A stretch of DNA of 64,000 bases from Candidatus Cetobacterium colombiensis (GTDB taxonomy: Bacteria > Fusobacteriota > Fusobacteriia > Fusobacteriales > Fusobacteriaceae): contig NZ_JAVIKH010000002.1 in NCBI RefSeq assembly GCF_033962415.1, forward strand, positions 1 to 64,000, given 5' to 3'. The notes under the pieces are model-generated. The model was not told the origin of the DNA and did not search any database. It worked only from the letters and a program-made list of their open reading frames with translations. Within the stretch, counting starts at the first letter, position 1. Each line of letters starts with the position of its first letter. The position numbers were made by a program, and so were the translations under genes. Shown piece by piece: positions 6,534-14,673 of the stretch.

Positions 6534-9140
6534 TTAATTTTTTAAAAGTATTATTCCCTTTTCTTTAAATTCTAAAACAATCTCATTATCTTTATCTTCT
6601 ATATATTTTAAATCTATTTTTTGTTTTAATGGTGGTATATCTAATTTATCTCCATAATAATTTATCTCAATATTATAACTTCCAGTAAATAGTTCACTAA
6701 CATAAAAAACTCCTGTCTCATCTGGAATAGTATTTTCTAAAACTTTTCCATTTTCATCTTTTATCTTTATTATTATATTGTCATAAATCTCTTTTATATC
6801 ATTTTCACTTAAATTTAATTTGTCATCCACTACAAATATCCCTGATAAAGTTACCATAGCTTTTAAAGGAATATAAGCTTCAATAGTTCCTGTATTTGTT
6901 CCACGAACTGCTATTTTATTATTACCTAGAGAGTAAGATGGTTTTCTAACTTTAGGATTTAAGTTATATAAAACACCATTTGGAACTCCAAAGAAGTATG
7001 CTTCCCCCTCCTCTGTTGTCACCTCTGTTTGTGAACCAATTTTAATTTCTACATTATCAACTAATTTCTCTCCTTTATCATAAATGTCATTACCATTTTC
7101 ATCTATAAAGGCTGTAACTTTAACTCTGCTGGAATCCATACTTTCTATATTTCTAGTTATGTTCTTTAAGTCTACAACTTTATCCACTCCAAGTCTATAG
7201 TTTTGTTGACCATTTTTTCCAGCAAACATTCCTGCCCTAAACCAGTTGTCGTAGTTTAAATCAAATCTAAATGTAAATTTCGATTCATCTCTATTTGAAT
7301 AACTAAACTCTATGGAAAAATCAAAAGTATCCCATATATTTTTATTCATAAGAGTTAAAACACTTTCATAATCTTTTCCATTTTCGCTCCATCTATTATT
7401 TAATCTAGTATTTAAATAGTGTAGTCCTGTATAATAAAGATTTAAAGAATATTGATCATTTTGATTATTTCCTTTTCTATATTCAGTTGTAACAAGAAGG
7501 TCTCTCATTAAGTTTTTATAAATTGAAACTCCTGCATCATAATTTTTTTCAGTTTTTTCCTCATAGTAATCATTTATATAGTAGTTTACATCAATTAAAT
7601 ATCCATTATTAGAGTTATATTCCACTGTATACGTTCTTACAGTTTCAAGGTCATAATATAATCCAAAGTTTTGATGCTCTGTTATAAATTTAAAATTATT
7701 TACTTGAATTTGAGTTTCTAGATATTCTTTCGTTCTTTTATCCTTAGCTTTTTCAGTACCTAGTACTAAAGTATAAGGCATTCTATAAATAGAGTTAGAA
7801 TAGACAGCTTCTGCATTAAAAATATCTAAATATTCCACTTTATTATCTGATGTTTCAATACTTCTTATATATCCAGTTCCTAAAGTTAAATTTTCCGTAA
7901 GACCATAGTAAATATTTCCTTCACTTGAATATTTCCCAGTGTCATGATCCTCTCTTACTCTAAAATCATACTCTAGTTCACCTTTATTTTGTTGTCTAAA
8001 ATCAACTGCTGTATTTATATCTATAGTATAAATTTTCCCACTTGGATCATAAACTCTTAAAGTGTATTCTCTATCACTTTTTATCTCTTCATTTTCAAAC
8101 TCTACAATACCATTTTCAGCATACTGAACAGCAATTGGAAATCCTAAATAAAGTAGCTCAACTCTACTACCAATAGGAACATTTTCTCTAATTACAATAT
8201 TTTTTCCTTGATAAAAGTATCCCTTTTCTTTTCGTAAACTAAGTCCTAGTTCTCTTTGTGTTGTCCCATAACTTCCAAATTCAAGTGAATGATTTTTATA
8301 AATCTCAGGATAATAAAAATATGTATCACCAATTGTTTCATCTTTTAAATCGTAAGCTGTGGTAAATTCACCATAAAGTAAGTTCCCTTGATACTCTAAA
8401 TCTCCTGTCCAACCAGTTTCATAATTTTCACCTTTATTTTTAGATAGCTCTCCTTGGACATTTACTCTCATATATCCAACATCAAATAGCTTATTTTCAT
8501 TTGTATAAACAAACTCATTTTTACTTTCTTTTCTTTGTTCATTGTCTAGCTTATTATCTAGAGATATATCAATTTCAATTGGAGTTATAAATGTCAGCTG
8601 AGTTTTAAAAGTCAACTTCTTTGTATCTATCTCCAATGAGTTTGTAAAAATACTTTTAAATAGTTCTACCTCTAAATAAATTTCATTGTCCTCTTTTATT
8701 ATTTGAGTTTCATTAAACTCTATTTTTCTATTTGGATTATTTAAAATTACCGTATGTTTCGTCCAATCAATATCTATATTATTAAGTTCTTTTCCAACTT
8801 TCATGGAAATTCCATTTTTTTCTAATTCGTAGTTTTTAAATCTGATTATGTTTAAAAATTCCATCAATGGGATATAGTCTGCTCCATCTTTCTTTAAAAG
8901 TTTTAAATTATTTGATCTAACTCTTCCGTTTATTAAAACTGAATAAAGCATTTCATCATTTAAAGATGATGTTCCCTCTATCTCTGCTTTTAAAATTTCA
9001 TACTCCTCTTCTGTTATAAGATTTTGAGCTTTAAAAACCTCTAAATCTTCCAATGAGTAATCTGATGAATATGTTGTTGTGAATAGAATTAATCCAATCC
9101 CTAGGAGATTTTTTAAAAACTGACTATTTCTTTTTTTCAT
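6534..9140 (-). CDS. Outer-membrane usher of a divergent chaperone-usher pathway
   Basis: 868 aa with a signal peptide. Residues ~27-55 (YSLEDLEVFKAQNLITEEEYEILKAEI) resemble a SHOCT-like helical hairpin, which is unusual for an usher. A plug/N-domain region follows, with VLINGRVRSNNLKLL. The middle (~210-690) is a series of amphipathic strands typical of a 24-strand barrel (GEFTTAYDLKDE, YRMPYTLVLG, FTFRFDLNYD). IGSRVELLYLGFPIAVQ and YTLRVYDPSGKIYT match the usher plug surroundings. The C-terminal ~170 residues hold two small beta-sandwiches, the first with DENGNDIYDKGEKLVDNVEI, a carboxypeptidase-regulatory/SdrB-like signature. This resembles the alternative (class 5-like) ushers more than FimD. 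It lies between the second chaperone and the minor subunits. Confidence 0.75.
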   Translation of the reverse strand: MKKRNSQFLKNLLGIGLILFTTTYSSDYSLEDLEVFKAQNLITEEEYEILKAEIEGTSSLNDEMLYSVLINGRVRSNNLKLLKKDGADYIPLMEFLNIIRFKNYELEKNGISMKVGKELNNIDIDWTKHTVILNNPNRKIEFNETQIIKEDNEIYLEVELFKSIFTNSLEIDTKKLTFKTQLTFITPIEIDISLDNKLDNEQRKESKNEFVYTNENKLFDVGYMRVNVQGELSKNKGENYETGWTGDLEYQGNLLYGEFTTAYDLKDETIGDTYFYYPEIYKNHSLEFGSYGTTQRELGLSLRKEKGYFYQGKNIVIRENVPIGSRVELLYLGFPIAVQYAENGIVEFENEEIKSDREYTLRVYDPSGKIYTIDINTAVDFRQQNKGELEYDFRVREDHDTGKYSSEGNIYYGLTENLTLGTGYIRSIETSDNKVEYLDIFNAEAVYSNSIYRMPYTLVLGTEKAKDKRTKEYLETQIQVNNFKFITEHQNFGLYYDLETVRTYTVEYNSNNGYLIDVNYYINDYYEEKTEKNYDAGVSIYKNLMRDLLVTTEYRKGNNQNDQYSLNLYYTGLHYLNTRLNNRWSENGKDYESVLTLMNKNIWDTFDFSIEFSYSNRDESKFTFRFDLNYDNWFRAGMFAGKNGQQNYRLGVDKVVDLKNITRNIESMDSSRVKVTAFIDENGNDIYDKGEKLVDNVEIKIGSQTEVTTEEGEAYFFGVPNGVLYNLNPKVRKPSYSLGNNKIAVRGTNTGTIEAYIPLKAMVTLSGIFVVDDKLNLSENDIKEIYDNIIIKIKDENGKVLENTIPDETGVFYVSELFTGSYNIEINYYGDKLDIPPLKQKIDLKYIEDKDNEIVLEFKEKGIILLKN

Positions 9141-9162
9141 CTTAATCCCCCCTAAAATAGAT

Positions 9163-9885
9163 TTAAATTTTAACTTTCATAACAACATCATCATTCTCTT
9201 TTATCAATAAAGTGTTGTATCTTTTTATATTTTTAAAAACAACTTCATCTTTTATCTCTTGGTTAAATTCTTTTAAGTCTAAATCTTCATCCTTTAAAAT
9301 TCTCTTATTCCCCAATAAAAAGCTATTTTGATTTCTTGAGTCACTTAAATAAAATGAAAACGTTCCTCTTCTGTTTCCAGTGTTTTTTATTTTTCCAGAA
9401 AAACTTAATTTATTGTTTTCTTTTGTTACCTGTAAATTTTTTGCATTTAAATTAGTTTTTAATTCTCCCACATATCCTACAATTTCAATTTTTAAGTTTG
9501 TTAATACCTTTAAGCTTGAACCTTTACTTTTTAAATCTTTCTCTTTTACAACTGGCATCTCTTTAACTCCCAATACCGTTGTGTATTCTCCATTTTCTGT
9601 TCCTACAGGAGCTTTTATAAAAACTTTTAGTATTCCCTCTTGTCCAGGTTTTAAATTAAGAACCTTTGGATAGTATTCAACCCAGCTAGTCATATCTTTT
9701 TTGTCTTTACTTTTTTCCACTGAAAAAAGATATTTAATTCCAGTGTTTGTTCCATTGTAAAGATAATACTCTTGGACCTCTCCAGCTCCACCTATATTTT
9801 TATCAAAAGTTACTGGATGAATATTTACATATGGATATACTTTAGAAAATAGAATCATAAGTATAATAAAAATGTTTTTTTTCAT
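9163..9885 (-). CDS. Periplasmic pilus chaperone (PapD-like), intact copy
   Basis: 240 aa with a signal peptide (KNIFIILMILFSKVYPYV). The first Ig domain holds YYLYNGTNTGIKYLFSVEK, WVEYYPKVLNLKPGQEGILKVFIKAP, the F1-G1-like edge region used for donor-strand complementation, and GEYTTVLGVKE. The second domain begins near NAKNLQVTKENNKLSFSG. It is a paralogue of the disrupted chaperone at 10569-13769, which has the same 240-residue length and conserved WVEFYPKVLTVKPGETGLLKVF. It lies immediately before the usher gene and behind a hairpin that separates it from the pilin gene. It folds and escorts subunits to the usher. Confidence 0.78.
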   Translation of the reverse strand: MKKNIFIILMILFSKVYPYVNIHPVTFDKNIGGAGEVQEYYLYNGTNTGIKYLFSVEKSKDKKDMTSWVEYYPKVLNLKPGQEGILKVFIKAPVGTENGEYTTVLGVKEMPVVKEKDLKSKGSSLKVLTNLKIEIVGYVGELKTNLNAKNLQVTKENNKLSFSGKIKNTGNRRGTFSFYLSDSRNQNSFLLGNKRILKDEDLDLKEFNQEIKDEVVFKNIKRYNTLLIKENDDVVMKVKI

Positions 9886-9900
9886 TATCTTTCCCCTTTA

Positions 9901-9930
9901 AAAAAGCCTCTAAAAACTTAGAGGCTTTTA
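9901..9930 (-). terminator. Intra-operon terminator hairpin between pilin and assembly genes
   Basis: Minus strand AAAGCCTCTAA pairs with TTAGAGGCTTT around a four-base loop and runs into TTTTTT. Only 16 bases separate it from the chaperone start codon at 9885, so assembly genes downstream depend on readthrough unless a hidden promoter exists. The expected effect is far more pilin message than chaperone/usher message. Confidence 0.85.
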
Positions 9931-9956
9931 CATTTATAATTATCTTGATGGTATTG

Positions 9957-10547
9957 TTATAGCTGTATTTTACTAATTTTTACTGTTAATGTTGATACAT
10001 TTGTATAATCTCCATCAACTAACTCTTGATCTAAAGCTCCTGCTAAAGCTCCTGCTGCTATCTTTGATTCAAGATTTATTTTTACATTGTTTTTATTTTC
10101 TAAAACAGCAAATTCATTTGTAGCAGTAGTTGTTGCTCCTGTTAATGCAATACTTCCTCCTGTTGTTGAGTTTGAGTCTACTGCTGCTGTTAATGTATGA
10201 GCAATTGCGTTATCTCCATTTTTTAAGTTATTACCTGCTGCCGCATTTAATTTTACTTCTAAAACTGTCCCCTCTGGGAAAGTTCCTTCGTTAGCTCTTT
10301 TTACAAAAACATCTTTATTTACAGTTGATGTAGCTTCTGCTGTTGCTAATATAACTCCGTGATCTAAATCTAATTGAGATATTGCTCCTGTTCCGTTCTC
10401 TTGTCCTGTTATAATTAATCCTGAATTAATTACAGTAGCCTTTGTATCTATTTGGATTGAAGCTTTTCCAGTATCCCCTGTATTCTCAAGAGACTGTGCC
10501 ATAAGTGTTGTTGATAATGCTAATAACCCTAGTAAAATTTTTTTCAT
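9957..10547 (-). CDS. Major pilin subunit (putative)
   Basis: 196 aa with a signal peptide (MKKILLGLLALSTTLMAQ). The mature protein is small-residue rich and beta-prone: TGKASIQIDTKATVINSG at the N-terminus, then alternating Ala/Thr/Gly/Asn segments, and it ends in a regular strand VSTLTVKISKIQL. This composition and layout match structural subunits of class 5/alternative chaperone-usher fimbriae. It is followed by a strong hairpin and preceded by the riboswitch-led, now broken, chaperone gene. Codon use is simpler and more uniform than in neighbours (many GCT/ACT/GTT), suggesting high expression. It has no cysteines. Confidence 0.7.
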   Translation of the reverse strand: MKKILLGLLALSTTLMAQSLENTGDTGKASIQIDTKATVINSGLIITGQENGTGAISQLDLDHGVILATAEATSTVNKDVFVKRANEGTFPEGTVLEVKLNAAAGNNLKNGDNAIAHTLTAAVDSNSTTGGSIALTGATTTATNEFAVLENKNNVKINLESKIAAGALAGALDQELVDGDYTNVSTLTVKISKIQL

Positions 10548-10682
10548 TTTTTTCCTCCCAATATTTATCTATATTTTTAGTTTGTTAATTGTTCTGTAAT
10601 TTATATCCTCGTATATTTCAATTTCGTAAGGGTCGTTTTTTTTCATACCATTTAACTCTAAAGTAATTTTTTTACTTTCCCC

Positions 10683-10740
10683 TGTGACTGATATAATAGA
10701 TTGTAAGATTTTGTTAGAGAACCCTGCAAATTTTCGTGAG
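10683..10740 (+). repeat. IS21 left inverted end
   Basis: 58 bases beginning TGTGACTGATATAATAG and ending TTTTCGTGAG. It aligns end-to-end with the reverse complement of 13099-13156, with matches concentrated in four blocks. Confidence 0.8.
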
Positions 10741-10827
10741 AGGAGAATGCTTGATTTTTTCTAAAAAATATTGTAATAAAAGTAGTCATTAAATAACAAG
10801 GAGATGGCTGCTTTGAAAGGACTGTAT

Positions 10828-12339
10828 ATGTTTGAAGAAATAAAAAAATTAAAGGCATTACCTCTAAAATTAAAAGAATCTCAAGTTGCTAAACAATTGA
10901 ATATTGATACTAGAACAGTTAAAAAATATTGGAATATGACTGAACAAGATTTTTTAAATCTTGTAAAAAAACTTAATGAAAGTAAATCAAAATCAGTATT
11001 AGATCAATATAAAGATGAAATATTAGGATTCTTAACAACTTACAAAAGTTTTACTGCTGCTCAGGTTTATGACCGTTTAAAAGAACAACATATTAATTTT
11101 AATTTATGCGAAAGCAGTGTTAGAAATTACGTTGCTAAATTAAGAGAACAACATAATCTTAATAAAAAAATTAAAGAACGTGAATATGTTGCTGTGGAAG
11201 AACTTCCTATGGGAAAGCAAGCGCAAGTAGACTTTGGAGAAATTATTCTTTACGATATTGAAAATAAACCTGTAAAAGTGTGGACTTTTGCCATGGTATT
11301 ATCTCATTCAAGATATAAATATGGTTATTGGCAAGATAAGCCATTTAATGCTCAAGATTTTGTAGATGTACATAATAAAGCCTTTCGGTATTTTGGTGGA
11401 ATTCCAGAAGAAATTGTATATGATAGAACAAAGGTTGCACTGATAAATGAAAATGAAGATGGAACTTTTAAATTATGTAAAACTTTTGAAGAATATGTTG
11501 AGAAAGTTAAGTTTAAACCGGTGTTTTGTAAACCTTACGATCCAGAAAGTAAAGGGAAAATAGAAGCTGTTGTTAAATATTTTAAGTTCAATTTTGCTAA
11601 TCATAGAACATACAAAGGGATTGATAATCTAAATGCAGCTTTTCATAGATGGCTAGAACGAACTGGAAATACAAAAATTCATCAGACAACAAAAAAAGTG
11701 CCATCAGAAGTATTTTCCCTGGAAAGACAATACCTTTCTGATAAGCACCTATCTAAAGACATCCAAATTATACAACATAGAGTTAAAAAAGACAATACGA
11801 TTTCTTATGAAGGCAATAGATATTCCTTACCTAAGGGAACATATAGCGCTCATAAAAATGTGGCTCTAAATATTGTTGGTGATTTACTGGAAATTAAAAC
11901 GTTAGATTTAAACTTAATAATTTCATATAAAATAACTAGTGGTAAAGGTAGACTAATTCAGAAAGAACCATATCATAGACAAGTAGATAAAGGAATTTCA
12001 GAGCTTAAAGCTGAAATATTTGAACAATTTAAATATAATGAGAAATTAGTGGAGTATATTGAAAAGTTGATAGTTTCTGATCCTAAAAATGTTAGAAGAA
12101 ACCTAGTTAAGTTGCAAACTTTAGGGAATGAGTTTTCTTTAAACTTTTTAATTGGAGGTGTGGAATACGCTATTTTAAAAGGTGATTTATCATTAGCAAC
12201 TTTAACTTTAAAAGTTAAGCAATATGCATTACCTGTAAAAAAAGAAGAATCTTCACAAAATGATTTGATTCCTAAAATTTGTGATGTAAATACACGTAGT
12301 ATTTTAGAATACCAAAATATTCAGGAGGAAGGACTATGA
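10828..12339 (+). CDS. istA: IS21-family transposase IstA
   Basis: 503 aa from the ATG at 10828, chosen because GAAAGG lies 7 bases upstream; an in-frame ATG at 10804 has no usable spacing. An N-terminal helix-turn-helix is visible (SQVAKQLNIDTRTVKKYW, residues ~20-37). The rve-type catalytic core has the three acidic positions in QAQVDFGEI, VYDRTKVAL and DPESKGKIEAVVKYFK. The basic C-terminal part is typical of IstA. Length is normal for the family (about 400-510). The stop overlaps the istB start (ATGA), indicating translational coupling. It catalyses strand transfer of the element. Confidence 0.93.
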   Translation: MFEEIKKLKALPLKLKESQVAKQLNIDTRTVKKYWNMTEQDFLNLVKKLNESKSKSVLDQYKDEILGFLTTYKSFTAAQVYDRLKEQHINFNLCESSVRNYVAKLREQHNLNKKIKEREYVAVEELPMGKQAQVDFGEIILYDIENKPVKVWTFAMVLSHSRYKYGYWQDKPFNAQDFVDVHNKAFRYFGGIPEEIVYDRTKVALINENEDGTFKLCKTFEEYVEKVKFKPVFCKPYDPESKGKIEAVVKYFKFNFANHRTYKGIDNLNAAFHRWLERTGNTKIHQTTKKVPSEVFSLERQYLSDKHLSKDIQIIQHRVKKDNTISYEGNRYSLPKGTYSAHKNVALNIVGDLLEIKTLDLNLIISYKITSGKGRLIQKEPYHRQVDKGISELKAEIFEQFKYNEKLVEYIEKLIVSDPKNVRRNLVKLQTLGNEFSLNFLIGGVEYAILKGDLSLATLTLKVKQYALPVKKEESSQNDLIPKICDVNTRSILEYQNIQEEGL

Positions 12340-13082
12340 ATGATTTAGACATATTAAGAAATATGGCAAACCAACTAAAACTTTCTACTTTAAAAACTAG
12401 CATTATGAAATTTATTGAAGAAGCAGAACAAGGAAGTGAAACATACAAAGAATTTCTTTTTAAGATACTGAAAGCTGAAGTTGAGCGAAAAGAAAAGGAT
12501 GCTTTAAGAAATCGAATTAAAAGAGCAAGGTTTCCTTATCCAAAAGAGATAGAAACTTTTGATACTACTTTTCAGAAATCTATTGATAAAACTAAAATAA
12601 ATATTTTAAAAGAAATGAAATGGATTGATAATATGTACAACTTAATTTTCTTGGGGCCACCTGGAGTAGGAAAGTCTCATTTGATGATAGGCTTAGGATA
12701 TCGCGCTGCAGAATTAGGATATCATGTTCTCTTTCTTACTATGAGTGAATTAATATATTTTTTAAAGAATAAGGCTGATTGTAGGAAATCGAGAGAGGTA
12801 ATAAATCGCTTAAATAAATGTGATTTACTAATGATAGATGAGGTCGGATATATTCCATTAACTAAGGAAGATGCTAACTTGTTCTTTGAAATAGTAAGTG
12901 GTCTTCATGAAAAAACATCAATTTGTATAACATCAAATAAAGATTTTAGTCAATGGACAGAGCTTCTTCAAGATGAAGCTCTAGCCACCGCGATATTAGA
13001 TCGTTTGGTTTACAGATGTCAGGTATTCAATCTAAAAGGTAACAGCTATCGACTAGAAAATAGAGAAACTATCTTCAAGTAA
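12336..13082 (+). CDS. istB: IS21-family helper ATPase IstB
   Basis: 248 aa AAA+ ATPase related to DnaA/DnaC. Walker A is FLGPPGVGKSHL near residue 105 and Walker B LLMIDEVGYIP near residue 166; sensor-like TSNKDFSQW and an arginine-finger region ATAILDRLVYRCQ follow. It has normal IstB length. It overlaps istA by four bases. It organises target DNA and activates IstA. Both motifs are intact, so the pair is likely functional. Confidence 0.93.
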   Translation: MNDLDILRNMANQLKLSTLKTSIMKFIEEAEQGSETYKEFLFKILKAEVERKEKDALRNRIKRARFPYPKEIETFDTTFQKSIDKTKINILKEMKWIDNMYNLIFLGPPGVGKSHLMIGLGYRAAELGYHVLFLTMSELIYFLKNKADCRKSREVINRLNKCDLLMIDEVGYIPLTKEDANLFFEIVSGLHEKTSICITSNKDFSQWTELLQDEALATAILDRLVYRCQVFNLKGNSYRLENRETIFK

Positions 13083-13098
13083 AAACTTGCAAATGCCA

Positions 13099-13156
13099 CT
13101 CACGAAATTTTGCAAACTCTTATCATTTTTTTTTACAAATATGATTGACGTTCACA
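13099..13156 (-). repeat. IS21 right inverted end
   Basis: Reverse complement of the left end in block pattern: read outward-in from 13156 it begins TGTGAACG and ends TTTCGTGAG. It is immediately followed by the CCCC target duplication. Confidence 0.8.
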
Positions 13157-13777
13157 CCCCTTCGTATATACGCCCTAACGTATTTCTAACTAAACTATTT
13201 TTTTTCCCTTTAACTTGAATCCCAAATTCCACTCCTCTTTTATCAGAAGGATTTTTTATAGAAATATCTAACTTCGTTTTTCCATTTTCCTCATAAACTC
13301 TGTACTTTTCTATTTTTATTTCAGGCTCTAAATTTCCAACATATCCTATCATCTCTAAAGAGGTGTTTATTTTAATTCCTACATTAGACTTTATTCCACT
13401 TCCATCTTTTTTCATGTTTGGAATTGATATAAGCGAACTGTCTAAGTGGAAACCATACTCCCCTTCTTTAGCTTGTTTTGGTGCTTTAGCAAAAACTTTT
13501 AAAAGCCCAGTTTCTCCTGGTTTAACTGTTAAAACTTTCGGATAAAATTCCACCCATTGACTCATATCTCCTCTTATATCGCTTCCTGGAGATGCTGAGA
13601 ATTTATATCTCAAAGTTTCTAATCCATTATTTGGAAAATAAAACTCTTGATACCCTTGACCATTGTCTATTCTTTTTTCAAATCCATCTGGCATAATATG
13701 AAAACTATAAGAAATAAGATTAAAAATTGTAAAAAAAAGTGTGATTAGTTTTTTCATTTTCCTCCCCAATAATTCAA

Positions 13778-13828
13778 AAATTTTACAAAAAAAAAATTAC
13801 ACTTATTGTATATGACCATACAACTTGT
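13778..13828 (-). terminator. Possible expression platform of riboswitch copy 2
   Basis: Minus strand GTTGTAT...ATACAAT forms a short stem just after the aptamer and is followed within ten bases by a run of ten T. This is consistent with a weak intrinsic terminator before the chaperone ribosome site GGGGAGG. Confidence 0.5.
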
Positions 13829-13892
13829 CCAACTGGCTGCCATTTTAAAGGCCCTATAGCTTTGCGTCCCTAAATTTCTCCAGGTTTGCGAT
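13829..13892 (-). ncRNA. Cyclic di-GMP-I riboswitch (GEMM-I), copy 2
   Basis: Minus strand order: CGCAAACC, a hairpin closed around GGAGAAATTT, the hallmark GGACGCAAAGC, then TATAGGGCCTTTAAAATGGC and AGCCAGTTG. The second half is nearly identical to copy 1 at 1712-1784, while the first hairpin differs with compensating changes, as expected for a conserved RNA. It heads the pilus operon (chaperone, pilin, assembly genes). A TATAAT at 13917-13912 is a plausible -10 box for its promoter. Confidence 0.88.
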
Positions 13893-14171
13893 ATTTTTTC
13901 TTTAGAACTTTATTATAAACTATTTTATACAAAAAAACTATTAGAAATTTTTTTATTTAAAAAAATTTTTTCTTCTAGAATAAAAATACGAACATTTTAT
14001 ACATTTTGTATTTTTTTTTAACTTATCAATTTGACAAAGAAAAAAATAAATTTCTGATATAATCAATTTGAGTCATTGTTAACATCCTTTCTATTATCCC
14101 CCTGTAGTTTAGTAGTGTTTATTACAAGGGTTATAATATCAAATTAAGGATTTATCTGTATTACCATATAC

Positions 14172-14237
14172 ATATTATCAAACGAAATAATATCCGAAAA
14201 AACTGGCCTATCTTTAGAGGAAATTAAAAGTCTTTAA
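14172..14237 (+). pseudogene. C-terminal remnant of an Rpn-type nuclease/transposase
   Basis: A 21-codon open stretch ends in SEKTGLSLEEIKSL and a stop. This matches the C-terminal signature (GLS-EEI-L) of PD-(D/E)XK Rpn/ISNCY-type proteins. No upstream part of the gene remains in frame. Evidence is one short motif only. Confidence 0.35.
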
Positions 14238-14260
14238 ACAACTAGAGATCCTAACATAAT

Positions 14261-14288
14261 GAAAGCCTCTATCCCCTCAGAGGCTTTC
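14261..14288. other. Isolated perfect hairpin
   Basis: GAAAGCCTCT pairs with AGAGGCTTTC around an eight-base loop. It looks like a terminator stem, but neither strand has a good T run next to it, and no gene ends here. It may be debris from a lost gene. Confidence 0.4.
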
Positions 14289-14407
14289 TCCCATTTTTTG
14301 GTAATTCTTATCCTAAAGAAGTCGCTTCGACATTTCATTATACCACTTTTACAAACTTTTGAAATTAAAATACCAAATAATAGGTCATTTTTATCTTTTT
14401 TTATGAG

Positions 14408-14627
14408 AAATACCCATTTTTACTATTTTTTTGACAAAAGTCCATTTTTTTGACTCTCTTATTTCAATTTTAAGCCTCTTATTTCATTTTGGACTCATAA
14501 ATACAAACACCGCTGCAAAATCCATTTAAACTGCACTAAATGTCTCACAGAGGTGTCTAAAACTAGTGTATTACAATGTATTACGTTTATATTACATATC
14601 TTTTAAGTTCTCTAATAATATTAATCT
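14408..14627. repeat. ~220-bp direct repeat, copy A (right of pilus locus, left edge of Zorya segment)
   Basis: Nearly the same sequence as 23450-23671, from AAATACCCATTTTTAC through ACAGAGGTGTCTAAAACTAG to CTAATAATATT, with scattered single-base differences. On the minus strand its end can be read as RLILLENLKDM plus stop, which parallels KSILLEILKDM, the true C-terminus of the large ATPase gene at 23636-27034. It therefore carries a 3' scrap of such a gene. Confidence 0.85.
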
Positions 14628-14673
14628 GTTGAAATTCTTTATATTATAATTTATATTTTACCATATTGTTTAA

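Larger units (their letters stand above)
10683..13156 (+). mobile_element. IS21-family insertion sequence
   Basis: A 2474-bp element carrying istA and istB, with ends TGTGA...TCACA. The first and last 58 bases are imperfect inverted repeats whose conserved blocks align without gaps: TGTGA at the tip, TTGTAA at positions 19-24, TGCAAA at 43-48 and TTTCGTGAG at 50-58. Multi-block ends are typical of IS21. The flanks are a 4-bp CCCC direct repeat at 10679-10682 and 13157-13160. The coding strand is opposite to the interrupted chaperone gene. Both genes look intact, so the element may be active. Confidence 0.92.
10569..13769 (-). pseudogene. PapD-like chaperone gene split by an IS21 element
   Basis: The 5' part (13769-13157) encodes a signal peptide, WVEFYPKVLTVKPGETGLLKVF and MIGYVGNLEPEIKIEKY, and reads into the insertion as RIYEG then stop. 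The 3' part resumes after the element at 10678. Removing the IS and one 4-bp CCCC duplication restores an open frame: RIYEGESKKITLELNGM, KKNDPYEIEIYEDINYR and a stop at 10569-10571. The restored protein is 240 aa, exactly as long as the paralogue at 9163-9885. The truncated 205-residue product lacks the end of the second Ig domain and is probably inactive. The gene heads the pilus operon directly behind riboswitch copy 2, so the insertion may also be polar on the pilin. Confidence 0.9.
13893..14407. other. Non-coding stretch, largely featureless
   Basis: About 500 bases between the pilus riboswitch and the defence-island repeat. It holds a likely -10 element for the pilus promoter, a transposase-like coding remnant (14172-14237) and a GC-containing hairpin (14261-14288). 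I see no intact gene, tRNA or repeat array in the rest. The base composition is extremely AT-rich near 13.93-14.05 kb. Confidence 0.5.

Noticed and set aside
14261-14288. Intrinsic terminator
   Set aside because: The stem is good, but neither strand has a T run and no gene ends nearby.
14408-14627. Plasmid replication iterons or a small gene in the ~220-bp repeat
   Set aside because: Short words recur, but there is no regular iteron spacing, no rep gene and no open frame; it is better described as a duplicated flank.
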